Part shown: positions 56,317 to 63,906 of the stretch, one piece after another
How the letters are laid out: each line of letters opens with the position of its first letter
How positions within the stretch are numbered: position 1 is the first letter of the stretch
Notes under the pieces: model-generated
Databases searched by the model: none
What the model saw: the letters and a program-made list of their open reading frames with translations, nothing else
What the model was told of the DNA's origin: nothing
NCBI GenBank assembly: GCA_910583775.1
Contig: CAJTYD010000002.1
Location: 39,952-103,951 of the forward strand
Direction of reading: 5' to 3'
Origin: an uncultured Muribaculaceae bacterium
Lineage (GTDB): Bacteria > Bacteroidota > Bacteroidia > Bacteroidales > Muribaculaceae
DNA length: 64,000 nt
Translations under genes and position numbers: made by a program

Positions 56317-56877
56317 TCAGTGTTTAATTGTTTTTATAATTTTACAAGGGTTGCCGACGGCAAGAGAATAAGGTGGTATATCCTTTACCACCACGCTGCC
56401 GGCACCGATAACGCAGTTATCTCCGATAGAGACTCCCGGCAAAACCGAGACTCCCGCTCCAATCCATACATTGTCGCCAACAGCGATCGGGCGGGCATAT
56501 TCAAGTCCTTTGTTGCGCTCCACGGCATCTATGGGATGTCCGGCCGTATAGAATCCACAGTTAGGAGCGATGAACACATTGTCGCCGAATGTCACGGGTG
56601 CCTCGTCGAGGATGACAAGATTGAAATTGGCATAGAAATTATTTCCTACTCTGATATTGTACCCATAATCGCAGTAGAAAGGCTGCTCGACCAGTAATCC
56701 TTCTCCTGTTTCACCAAGTATTTTGCGCAACAGCACATCGCGGTTTTTCGTATCGCGGGGACGCAGTTCGTTATAATCTCGGCATAATTCTTTGCATTCC
56801 AATCGCTCTGCGATAAGATCCGGGTCGTTGTTGGCATCATATATCATGCCGGCAAGCATTTTATCCTTTTCTGTCAT
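56317..56877 (-). CDS. Sugar O-acetyltransferase (maltose/galactoside acetyltransferase type)
   Basis: A 186-residue left-handed beta-helix acetyltransferase. The N-terminal MTEKDKMLAGMIYDANNDP region is the Maa/LacA-type Mac domain; hexapeptide repeats run from about 70 to the end (VGDNVWIGAGVSVLPGVSIG), with catalytic His114 in FYTAGHP. It transfers acetyl from acetyl-CoA to a sugar. First gene of its operon, facing the LuxR-type regulator across 63 bases. Confidence 0.92.
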   Translation of the reverse strand: MTEKDKMLAGMIYDANNDPDLIAERLECKELCRDYNELRPRDTKNRDVLLRKILGETGEGLLVEQPFYCDYGYNIRVGNNFYANFNLVILDEAPVTFGDNVFIAPNCGFYTAGHPIDAVERNKGLEYARPIAVGDNVWIGAGVSVLPGVSIGDNCVIGAGSVVVKDIPPYSLAVGNPCKIIKTIKH

Positions 56878-56879
56878 AC

Positions 56880-56941
56880 TTGTATATAACCACTTGTTTG
56901 ATTAACTTTGCAAAGTTAACAGGTTACAAAGTAATAGACAA
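56880..56941. promoter_or_regulatory. Two abutting divergent promoters on one palindrome
   Basis: Plus strand: TTG 56880-56882, 20 bases, TAACTTTG 56903-56910. Minus strand: TTG 56939-56941, 20 bases, TAACTTTG 56911-56918. The two -7 boxes form a perfect 18-bp palindrome (56902-56919), so polymerase can occupy only one direction at a time. The minus -33 box overlaps the regulator's start codon. Confidence 0.8.
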
Positions 56942-57699
56942 TGGTCAGAAATAACCATTTTACAGAGAACAGGAAAACACTCGACAAATTGCTCCGTTCT
57001 GAAAGCAAGACAGACGGAGGCATTCCTTTGTCGGATATTTTAGCTAACATGCGTTTTTGGGCGCAAGTCGAGAATGTCCTGATTGTTGTCAGCGATATGG
57101 CTGAAGGTAAAAGCCATATCATTGCAGGCGGATTTGCCCGCCATCTTGACATTGGCGACTATCAGCAGGAAAACTCAATCTGGGAAAGCAAGATACTTTC
57201 TCTAATGTCGCCACAAGAACAGGAGGAAAAATATATAGCGGAGTTGCGTTTCTTTCACTATCTGAGGCATCTTCCAAGAAGCAGGAAGACGGATTATTAT
57301 CTTATTTCAAAACTTCGGTTCCGCTTCAAAGAGGGTGATATTCACGATGTATTGCATCGGATGTACTATATTTTTGACGATAGCAGTGAAGACCTGAGAT
57401 ACGCAATCTGCATATACGGTCCGCTGCCTTTTGATTTCAATGGGAAAAGTTATGCTGTAAATTCAGTCACCGGAATAAAAGAAGAACTTACTGCCTCAGG
57501 AAACGATTCAATCCTCAGCCGGAGGGAGTGTCAGATTCTTGCGATGATAGATACTGGCATGAAAAGTGCGGAAATAGCCAGACAATTAAACATCAGCATC
57601 CACACAGTCAGCCGCCACAGGCAGGAAATAATCTGCAAGCTTCAGGTAAAGAACACCCATGAGGCCTGTCGCTTAGCCAAGTCAATGGGTCTGCTTTAA
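56941..57699 (+). CDS. LuxR-type transcriptional regulator
   Basis: A 252-residue protein whose last 65 residues are a LuxR-type HTH: LSRRECQILAMIDTGMKSAE then IARQLNISIHTVSRHRQEI, with the recognition helix in the second half. The first 180 residues resemble no sensor I can name; a conserved-looking DLRYAICIYGPLPFDF precedes the HTH. Bacteroidales have many such PAS-like LuxR regulators. By position it likely controls the divergent acetyltransferase operon and itself. Confidence 0.85.
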   Translation: MVRNNHFTENRKTLDKLLRSESKTDGGIPLSDILANMRFWAQVENVLIVVSDMAEGKSHIIAGGFARHLDIGDYQQENSIWESKILSLMSPQEQEEKYIAELRFFHYLRHLPRSRKTDYYLISKLRFRFKEGDIHDVLHRMYYIFDDSSEDLRYAICIYGPLPFDFNGKSYAVNSVTGIKEELTASGNDSILSRRECQILAMIDTGMKSAEIARQLNISIHTVSRHRQEIICKLQVKNTHEACRLAKSMGLL

Positions 57700-57759
57700 C
57701 CGTGATAACTAAATCTAATGTACTTTAGCTTTTTAATTCAAAAAAATAGTTATCTCCTG

Positions 57760-57923
57760 CCTTTGGGTTTCTGTCTTCGGAATTTGTCCTTGTCGTTACC
57801 CTCCAGACCGCAGCCGGAGGAATCCCCACACAGCATGTCGGCACCGGCGCAGGTGGTTCATCATCCGATTTGCCATGGAACGATGATGAGAAGGACAAAT
57901 TCCGAAGACCGAAATCCAAACGG
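57760..57923. repeat. 164-bp inverted-repeat element (MITE-like)
   Basis: Arms of about 34 bases (57760-57793 and 57890-57923) share GTCTTCGGAATTTGTCCTT exactly plus partial matches beyond; the centre is GC-richer than the surroundings. No protein-coding sense is evident, as both strands open the same short frame from the arms. Confidence 0.65.
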
Positions 57924-57984
57924 TGCAGATAAATCCAATTAGTGTCAATCTCCTTTCAATTTGGAATCAGAGGAAGTCGCTCTT

Positions 57985-58410
57985 TTATGATAGCTTAGAT
58001 GAGATAAAATATTGTGAAACGTCCTCGAATGAATCAGTGTAATACATCAATATTTTCTGCCCTTCCATTTTTAGATGAATACTCCATTTCCCGGATGATA
58101 ATTTCGGTACATTGTTCTTCTTGCAGAAGCTATCAATAATGTCTATCGGCAAAACCAAAATGCCTCGAATGTCAAGAGCAATTATCCAAAAAGTTATCTT
58201 CGGTTCATCTTCGGGAGGAAAAACACTTGTCCACCAGACTTTTTCATCATTATACTCCTTCGACGCACTAAATGCAACTACACCCATAGTAGAATTAGCT
58301 CTAAGCTTATGCCTATGCGATGCACGTTCTACAGGCTGAAACTCCTTTGGCAACATTGCTATTGCCTGATTAAATGTAAGCTTGGGGGCTTTTAGTTTTG
58401 GAATTGTCAT
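57985..58410 (-). CDS. Unknown protein at the end of the toxin-antitoxin-nuclease operon
   Basis: A 141-residue protein: LTFNQAIAMLPKEFQPVER, then a beta-rich middle (VWWTSVFPPEDEPKITFWII) and ILVLPIDIIDSFCKKNNVPK. I do not recognise it. Its ATG overlaps the nuclease stop (ATGA), so the two are coupled, as expected for partners such as a nuclease and its specificity or immunity factor; that is inference. Confidence 0.65.
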   Translation of the reverse strand: MTIPKLKAPKLTFNQAIAMLPKEFQPVERASHRHKLRANSTMGVVAFSASKEYNDEKVWWTSVFPPEDEPKITFWIIALDIRGILVLPIDIIDSFCKKNNVPKLSSGKWSIHLKMEGQKILMYYTDSFEDVSQYFISSKLS

Positions 58411-59384
58411 TTGTTATTCCAGTATCGTATAGATAGATAATCAATAAGTTCAGGATATGAGGATGTGACTGGGGTAAGCAGCGTTTCAGGACTTACTATA
58501 ACATACTTACTTTGGTCAGCAAGCATGCATCTCCATGATTTTTCCATTGTATCACCTGACACCTTATATTTTTTCTGGAGAAGTTCGTCATTCTCTGAGG
58601 GAATGACATGGATATGGAGATAGTTGTCTGCCGCAAGTCTTTCGGTTTCTTTATGTGCTATCATCTTCTCTGCCCATAGGGTCTGTCGCATGAGTTGGTA
58701 AAAAGGCTCGTAATAGTAGAGACTGCCGTCATAAACATCTAATGATTTCAGTTGGACGGAAGAATTAATCAAGTCATTGTATCTCGACATACGTTCCTTT
58801 CCCTTACCGTTACTGCCTTTCTCCTCGCCGTCGTGGTCTTCGTTGGATTTATCCTGATTATTATAGTGTTCGGTATATTTCCATTCGATAGGGATAAGCC
58901 ATCTTTCTCCGGACTTATGTCTGGCGTATATGAAAGCATCTATCGAGGTACAGTTGCTTCCGCGAGTATTGCTGCCTTCATTGAGATGGTCGCTATCACT
59001 CACGACCTCAAATGCAATGTATGCAGGTTCTGCGTCTGAAGTTATGGGCAATACCTCCGTAAACTCGTTCCTGATATTATTGAGCATAGCGAGAATGGCG
59101 TCGACGTCGTTCCTGACTGCGAAGAGATGATTCACACATGCAATTTGAGAGGATAGCACATGACCTGACGGTTTCGAGCCACCCCACCAGCCGATGTTGT
59201 TGTCTCTGAAATACTTTATAGCATCTTCTCTTATAGGAGCATACAGATTGTGGCTTCCGTCCCTTAAAACAAATGGGCGTTCCTTGCCCATAAATCGACC
59301 ACCACCGGAAGCTCCATCAAATAAGTTACCGGTTTCTATGAGTGATTGCTGACGCTCACACTCTTTATCTTTGTATTGTTTCAT
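58407..59384 (-). CDS. PD-(D/E)XK nuclease-like protein (PGN_0703-like putative restriction endonuclease)
   Basis: A 325-residue protein from ATG 59384; an in-frame TTG lies at 59399. The nuclease core is visible as SIDAFIYA (Asp149) followed by IPIEWKYTEHY (Glu167-x-Lys169), with IAFEVV (Glu126) before it. Layout and wording resemble the PGN_0703 family of putative restriction endonucleases. An insertion rich in D, E, G, K and N (about 175-200) interrupts the C-terminal half. No DNA methyltransferase is near. It follows the antitoxin gene after a short gap and overlaps the next gene by four bases. Confidence 0.7.
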   Translation of the reverse strand: MKQYKDKECERQQSLIETGNLFDGASGGGRFMGKERPFVLRDGSHNLYAPIREDAIKYFRDNNIGWWGGSKPSGHVLSSQIACVNHLFAVRNDVDAILAMLNNIRNEFTEVLPITSDAEPAYIAFEVVSDSDHLNEGSNTRGSNCTSIDAFIYARHKSGERWLIPIEWKYTEHYNNQDKSNEDHDGEEKGSNGKGKERMSRYNDLINSSVQLKSLDVYDGSLYYYEPFYQLMRQTLWAEKMIAHKETERLAADNYLHIHVIPSENDELLQKKYKVSGDTMEKSWRCMLADQSKYVIVSPETLLTPVTSSYPELIDYLSIRYWNNK

Positions 59385-59403
59385 TTTAAACAAGCTCAAA
59401 GTT

Positions 59404-59670
59404 TTAGCCGACTGTTATTATCGGTTGTCCAAAGAATGAGGACAACATAGCGAGGGTGGAAAGGGTAAAATTATGCTGACCACTCAGCCATTTGGTGATT
59501 TCACACGGGCGCTTGCCAAGCGAACGGGCAAATTCGGCTTTTGACAGTCCTTTTTGTGTCATAAGGTCATAAATTCTATTGGACACAGCCATTTCCATGT
59601 CCACCTCTCTGCGGATATTATCCGGTATAGATGACACTATACTATTGTATTCATCAAAGGCTGTCTTCAT
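59404..59670 (-). CDS. XRE-family antitoxin (HigA-like)
   Basis: An 88-residue protein with an HTH in its second half: GLSKAEFARSLGKRPCEITK then WLSGQHNFTLSTLAML. It overlaps the toxin stop by four bases (ATGA), toxin first as in higBA modules. It is clearly paralogous to the antitoxin at 63119. It should neutralise the toxin and repress the shared promoter. Confidence 0.85.
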   Translation of the reverse strand: MKTAFDEYNSIVSSIPDNIRREVDMEMAVSNRIYDLMTQKGLSKAEFARSLGKRPCEITKWLSGQHNFTLSTLAMLSSFFGQPIITVG

Positions 59671-60137
59671 ATATCAAATGTTTTGTCGGTTTCGATTTCA
59701 TTCTCGGAAATGCTGATGGTTCCGTCCTTCACTCCTTCTTTGATAAGCTTGTCAAAGTTTTGCAAGGTGACCACAAATCCCCGCAGTTCATCATCTTCAT
59801 CATAGGTGCGCGTTTTCTTGACTCCTCCATTACCAAGAATAAGGATGCTGTCTGAGAGTCGCAGACAATACAGACGCAACTTTGATTTAACAACCGGGAG
59901 CGCACATACACGATCTCTCATCTTTCCTTCCGGTCGGAAGAATCGCTCCAAAGCTCCAAGATCAGCGATGCTTTCAACAAACTTGGATATGCGAGCCAAA
60001 TCTTCATTATACGTAGCGTCATCCTTGAAACGATTATAGAAACGAAGATACTCGCCCTTGTCTTCAGTGAGGAACTGAATGGTGTAAAGGGTGCAGTTAT
60101 GGTCTTTGTTTAGCTGTATAAGTTCTGCCTCGCTCAT
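59667..60137 (-). CDS. HigB/RelE-like toxin
   Basis: A 156-residue protein with GALERFFRPEGKMRDRVCAL, LRLYCLRLSDSILILGNGGV and a following Lys-Lys, the pattern of HigB/Gp49-type ribosome-dependent mRNA interferases, though longer than most because of an N-terminal extension of about 60 residues. The same blocks occur in the toxin at 62647. It is the first gene of a four-gene operon. No active-site residue can be assigned safely. Confidence 0.7.
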   Translation of the reverse strand: MSEAELIQLNKDHNCTLYTIQFLTEDKGEYLRFYNRFKDDATYNEDLARISKFVESIADLGALERFFRPEGKMRDRVCALPVVKSKLRLYCLRLSDSILILGNGGVKKTRTYDEDDELRGFVVTLQNFDKLIKEGVKDGTISISENEIETDKTFDI

Positions 60138-60156
60138 ATTTGTATTGTCTCTTTAT

Positions 60157-60177
60157 CTTAACAACGGCAAAGTTAAG
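60157..60177 (-). promoter_or_regulatory. Promoter box and probable autoregulatory operator
   Basis: The minus-strand TAACTTTG (60168-60175) lies inside CTTAAC-N9-GTTAAG, an inverted repeat that fits binding by the XRE antitoxin. Half-sites GTTAA/TTAAC recur at the second module. Confidence 0.55.
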
Positions 60178-60220
60178 AAAAATGTTTTATTTATAAGTAA
60201 ACATAGGTAGCTTTTTTGAG

Positions 60221-60502
60221 TTAAAATCTCATGATTATCTCCAGGACTTCATTGAGCTTGTCGACGGAATTTATGAAAGACAATATTGCAGCCGTAGTAA
60301 CCAGACTTATGTCAAATGCAACTTTCAGATGACCGAAATCTCGTCTCCATCTGCGTGAAGAGTATTTCACTACACCTTCCGGACTCAACATGGCTACATT
60401 TGGTTTCAGTTCAAGAACTATGCCGAGTGCTTGTGTGAAGCAACCTGCACATACAAGAATGTTTCTAAAACATTTGAAATGGGTGCCTATCAAAGAGAAT
60501 GA
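60221..60502 (-). pseudogene. Fragment of a YczE/YitT-like (DUF6198) membrane protein
   Basis: About 93 residues with FTQALGIVLELKPNVAMLSP then EGVVKYSS and KVAFDISLVTTAAILSFI, like the middle of YczE/YitT-family proteins, which are about 190-220 residues. There is no ATG (first possible start TTG 60493) and a stop stands just upstream, so both ends are missing. It directly follows the MFS stop codon. Confidence 0.6.
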
Positions 60503-61873
60503 TTACGTTTTATTATTGATTCGCGGCGCCCGGCTTAAGCTGAACAGGCCGGCTATTACGGCCATTGTGAGCGCTATATACAGGCATGCGTCAATCGACT
60601 GCAGTAGATTGGGTATGACCGCGAAAATCATTGTTACGACTGTGGCGCCCAATGTCTGCCCTGTAAGACGCGCCGTACTTTGCATACCTCCTGCGCCGCC
60701 TGTGCGCTTGATTGGAGTTGCCATGACCATGACTATATTGTTAGGTGTCTGAAACAATCCGAAACCAATGCCACAGACGGCCATTCGCCATACTATATTC
60801 CACACCGAGGTTCCTGTCGATGGCAACAATAAAATAAGCACTATTCCTATAGCGTAAACCGACATCCCTGCTGCCGCCGTCACACCAGGATTGTGCCGCT
60901 CGACAAATCTTGCGGCAAGTGGAGATATTATCATAGTGGCAAGCGGCCACGGAGTCATAAGGAAACCGGTGGTTATCTCCGAGAATCCCCGACCGCTCAG
61001 GAACAGAAACGGGAGCGTGATCATTGCCACGTTTTGTGCTACAAATGAGCACATTGAAGTGATAATACTTAAAGAGTAAAGTCTTATTCCGAATAAATCA
61101 ACCGGAAGCATAGGGTTTGGACGCTTCTTCTGCCGGCGGATATATAATACACCGATTGCCGCTCCGGTCAGAAGCAGACAAATATTAACGGCTATGTTTC
61201 CCTGTCTTGCAAAACTGCCGAGAGAATAGAATATCAGACCGAACACTATCATATTCTCGATACCGCTTACCCAGTCATACCTCGATTTATCCTTCTTCGG
61301 AAGATTATCCGGAAGTAGTTTCTTCCCCAACGTGAAAGCGATTATCCCAAACGGTACATTTATAAGAAACAGCCAATGCCAAGAAGCCACGGATAGGATT
61401 GCGCCGGCGATTGTAGGACCGGCGGCTGTAGCTATTGCAATTACCATGGCATTCAAGGCCAGTCCTCGCCCCAGAACTTCTTTAGGATATATCAGGCGTG
61501 TAAGAGCTATATTCACCCCCATCACACATGCGGCTCCAACGCCTTGGATAATGCGTGAGATAATAATCATGGCAAAACCTTGGGACGCAGCACAAAGAAT
61601 TGAGGCGCATGTGAATATTGTCACTCCTGTCAAAAAGGTCTTTCTGTAACTATAAAGGTCTCCTGCGGATGAAAGTGGAAGGAGAAGCATGGTTATTACA
61701 AGCTGATAGGCTGTGACAACCCACACTGTATATGAATCGGAAACACCAAATTCAACCGCCAGAACAGGTAAAGCGACATTAACAACCGTACCATCAAGCA
61801 CTGTCATAATAAGTACCATCAGAATTGCGGTGATCGCCGCATATTTACGTATTGAAAAAACGATGTTGCTCAT
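60503..61873 (-). CDS. MFS drug/proton antiporter, DHA2 (EmrB/QacA) family
   Basis: A 456-residue inner-membrane exporter with about 14 helices. Motif D1-like sequence VLDGTVVNVALPVLA in helix 1, LSSAGDLYSYRKTFLTG as motif A between helices 2 and 3, and GGAGGMQSTARLTGQTLG near the C-terminus are those of DHA2 transporters. Probable multidrug exporter; substrate unknown. No membrane-fusion partner is adjacent. Confidence 0.92.
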   Translation of the reverse strand: MSNIVFSIRKYAAITAILMVLIMTVLDGTVVNVALPVLAVEFGVSDSYTVWVVTAYQLVITMLLLPLSSAGDLYSYRKTFLTGVTIFTCASILCAASQGFAMIIISRIIQGVGAACVMGVNIALTRLIYPKEVLGRGLALNAMVIAIATAAGPTIAGAILSVASWHWLFLINVPFGIIAFTLGKKLLPDNLPKKDKSRYDWVSGIENMIVFGLIFYSLGSFARQGNIAVNICLLLTGAAIGVLYIRRQKKRPNPMLPVDLFGIRLYSLSIITSMCSFVAQNVAMITLPFLFLSGRGFSEITTGFLMTPWPLATMIISPLAARFVERHNPGVTAAAGMSVYAIGIVLILLLPSTGTSVWNIVWRMAVCGIGFGLFQTPNNIVMVMATPIKRTGGAGGMQSTARLTGQTLGATVVTMIFAVIPNLLQSIDACLYIALTMAVIAGLFSLSRAPRINNKT

Positions 61874-61975
61874 ATCAGAGATCTTTTATGTCGTTATATT
61901 TTAATGGCATTCCACAAATTTAGGATGCCCGTCTTCTCCCTCAAGCTCGCATGAAAGACGCCCCCATATAAACAC

Positions 61976-62000
61976 AAAACCATCCGAAGATGGTTTGTTT
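61976..62000 (-). terminator. UUCG-tetraloop terminator
   Basis: On the minus strand AAACCATC-TTCG-GATGGTTT followed by TGTGTTT; ends the small membrane-protein gene. Confidence 0.7.
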
Positions 62001-62059
62001 TCGTCATAACTAATACCTGAACCGCTATGCCCTCCGAGAGATCGCAAGGAACGAGCCAA

Positions 62060-62233
62060 TTATTCCGTGCCGAGGATAACGTCGTAAATTCCCCAACAGA
62101 TAAAGACAGATACAAAAATTACTATGAAGAAGCGCAAAGGCTTCGACTTTATAATTTGATACCAGTCACAAATCCATTGCAAAAATGCTGATACTATCGC
62201 GATTGTGAGATAGACATACCAATGAGCGATCAT
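62060..62233 (-). CDS. 57-residue two-helix membrane protein
   Basis: ATG 62233 to TAA 62060. The protein reads as two hydrophobic helices (HWYVYLTIAIVSAFLQWI and LRFFIVIFVSVFICWGIYDV) joined by a short basic loop KSKPL, a clean topology for a frame of this size. A UUCG terminator lies 60 bases downstream. Family unknown. The first MITE-like element begins 28 bases upstream of the start and could carry or displace its promoter. Confidence 0.55.
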   Translation of the reverse strand: MIAHWYVYLTIAIVSAFLQWICDWYQIIKSKPLRFFIVIFVSVFICWGIYDVILGTE

Positions 62234-62257
62234 GATGATTCGTATATTTAGTTTTAC

Positions 62258-62458
62258 TTAGAGTGTGTTTGAATTTAAACCGATTTTAACTATTAGAGAA
62301 TGTAATGGAAAAAATTGAAATCACTACAGATGATCTTTTTGGTGATTTAAGCCAAGTTTCGGCAGTCGAAAACGAGAGGTTTCTCCTTTCTCAACTTGCT
62401 TAAATCCCTCAAAAATCTCTATCTGTATTAATTTCATTTAAATCCAAACACACTCTTA
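62258..62458. mobile_element. MITE-like element 1
   Basis: Terminal inverted repeats GAGTGTGTTTGAATTTAAA (62261-) and its near-complement ending at 62455, bounded by TTA direct repeats (62258-62260, 62456-62458). Inside, bases 62351-62399 match 63467-63515 in 47 of 49 positions. No transposase; the 3-bp TTA/TAA duplications recall some IS5-family groups. Confidence 0.75.
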
Positions 62459-62570
62459 GACGCGAAATTAAACAAATAATTACATCTGAGCAAGAAAAAG
62501 TTTTACTATAAGCTTGGTCTTGTATCGTTTTGCCATTAACGGCAGTTTTGAAAAAAAGACGCCAAAGTTT

Positions 62571-62623
62571 ATTAACTTTAAAGTTAATTTATTTGTTTCA
62601 ATGAAAAAGAGTAATTATATTTG
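62571..62623 (+). promoter_or_regulatory. Promoter and operator of toxin-antitoxin module 2
   Basis: An 18-bp palindrome ATTAACTTTAAAGTTAAT (62571-62588), then TTG (62593-62595), 20 bases and TATATTTG (62616-62623). A further GTTAA-type half-site pair lies before the start codon. Confidence 0.75.
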
Positions 62624-62646
62624 CGCAGTTAATCTTTAAGTTAAGT

Positions 62647-63132
62647 ATGCCACAAAAATATTCCATAGAACTGATTGAGGAACATGATGCTGTGAACTTT
62701 TACAGCATTCATCTTGACGAGGAAGAACTCTCTGAACTTGAAAGGTTCTTTGAAAAGTATCCTGAAGGCTGCGAATATGATGAGGACATTGACACCATAA
62801 TCGCATGGCTTGACAGAATTGGGGAAATAGGAGCTTTAGAAAGATATTTTCGCTATGAAGGAAAGTTTGGCGATGGGGTAAGTGCGATACCTATTGAGAC
62901 TGGTAGTCTGCGTCTTTATTGCATCCGGCTTTCAGACAAAATCCTCATCTTCGGCAACGGAGGTGTCAAAGACTGTGCCACATGGCAGGAAAGTGAAACT
63001 TTATCGGATTATGTAGAAATGCTCGTCGATACGAGCAGGTTTATTTCATCCAGACTGTCTAACGGCACTCTATATATTATTGATAAGGAAATTATAGGAA
63101 ATCTAAATTTTACCCGCGATGAAAAAAAGTAG
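62647..63132 (+). CDS. HigB/RelE-like toxin, second copy
   Basis: A 161-residue paralogue of the toxin at 59667: GALERYFRYEGKFGDGVSAI and LRLYCIRLSDKILIFGNGGV align with it block by block, while the N-terminal third is acidic and divergent. The antitoxin gene overlaps its end by 14 bases. Unlike module 1 there is no nuclease gene behind it. Confidence 0.7.
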   Translation: MPQKYSIELIEEHDAVNFYSIHLDEEELSELERFFEKYPEGCEYDEDIDTIIAWLDRIGEIGALERYFRYEGKFGDGVSAIPIETGSLRLYCIRLSDKILIFGNGGVKDCATWQESETLSDYVEMLVDTSRFISSRLSNGTLYIIDKEIIGNLNFTRDEKK

Positions 63133-63388
63133 CATCATAGAGGCGCGCCGTGCTAAAGTTTCGCCCGAAGTCCGTCGGCGTGTTGATCTGTCTTTCTTAA
63201 TAGTGGACAGAATACATAGTATTTTGGAAGAAAAGGGTCTTAGACAAAAGGACCTTGCCAATATGCTCGGCAAGAAAGAATCAGAAATCAGTAAATGGAT
63301 GAGAGGAACTCATAACTTTACGATCGAGACAATTTCTTCAATCGAGAATGTCTTGGGTATTCCTATTCTCCAAGTCGCTGAGGCCTAA
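63119..63388 (+). CDS. XRE-family antitoxin, second copy
   Basis: An 89-residue protein, basic at the N-terminus, with the HTH GLRQKDLANMLGKKESEISK and WMRGTHNFTIETISS, clearly paralogous to the antitoxin at 59404. Its TAA stop (63386-63388) is also the left target duplication of MITE-like element 2, so an insertion sits exactly at the end of the gene. Confidence 0.85.
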   Translation: MKKSSIIEARRAKVSPEVRRRVDLSFLIVDRIHSILEEKGLRQKDLANMLGKKESEISKWMRGTHNFTIETISSIENVLGIPILQVAEA

Positions 63389-63576
63389 GAAACTGTTTAA
63401 ATTTCTTTCGAAAATTTTATTAAAGTATTTCTTTCAAGGCTTTTAAGAATCTTTTTGGCTGTTTCCGCCAAGTTTCGGCAGTCGAAACCGAAAGGTTTCT
63501 CCTTTCTCAACTTGCGAAATCAGCTCAAAAATCTTCTCAAAATCCTTTGAAAATAAATTTAAACAGTCGTTTCTAA
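63386..63576. mobile_element. MITE-like element 2
   Basis: Inverted ends GAAACTGTTTAAATTT (from 63389) and its complement with a two-base insertion (to 63573), flanked by TAA duplications (63386-63388, 63574-63576). The centre shares the 49-bp block of element 1. The whole can fold as a long hairpin. Confidence 0.75.
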
Positions 63577-63906
63577 AATTATCGATAATTCAGAAGTTTA
63601 ATGAGTAATTTGTCTGCTATCCAGGCATGAATTTAGTTTGGGGAGTAATATTTGAACCCCGAACTCTATAAAGGATTACAGCAGAAGGGGCCGCCAGTTG
63701 TGAAAAAACAAAAAGCTTCTTGCCATCAGATGCAGTTGTCGCAAATTTTGCGACAGTTCACAGAACCCGACATATTCTTCAGTAAGTCAAATCAAGAAAA
63801 AAAGCACGGAATTACGATTGATATTGCCGATATGTGAAAGAAATAATGTATCTTTGCAAATAGAAACCGTGGTTGTGGAAACTACGGTTGTTATTTTAGA
63901 CAAGAT
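63577..63906. other. Intergenic region before the ATPase gene
   Basis: No convincing gene; a 61-codon frame lacks supporting features. Contains a perfect palindrome TGTCGCAAATTTTGCGACA (63737-63755), a TATCTTTG promoter box (63849-63856), and a stem AACCGTGGTT/AACTACGGTT (63865-63889) in the leader of the next gene. Confidence 0.5.

Noticed and set aside
57725..57942. Short frames on both strands in the 164-bp inverted-repeat element
   Set aside because: Both read the same residues out of the inverted arms, so they follow from the repeat and not from coding selection.
61894..62115. 73-codon minus-strand frame
   Set aside because: It runs through the UUCG terminator hairpin and overlaps the better-supported 57-residue membrane protein in another frame.
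63652..63837. 61-codon frame before the ATPase gene
   Set aside because: It spans a perfect palindrome and has no family resemblance or start context.
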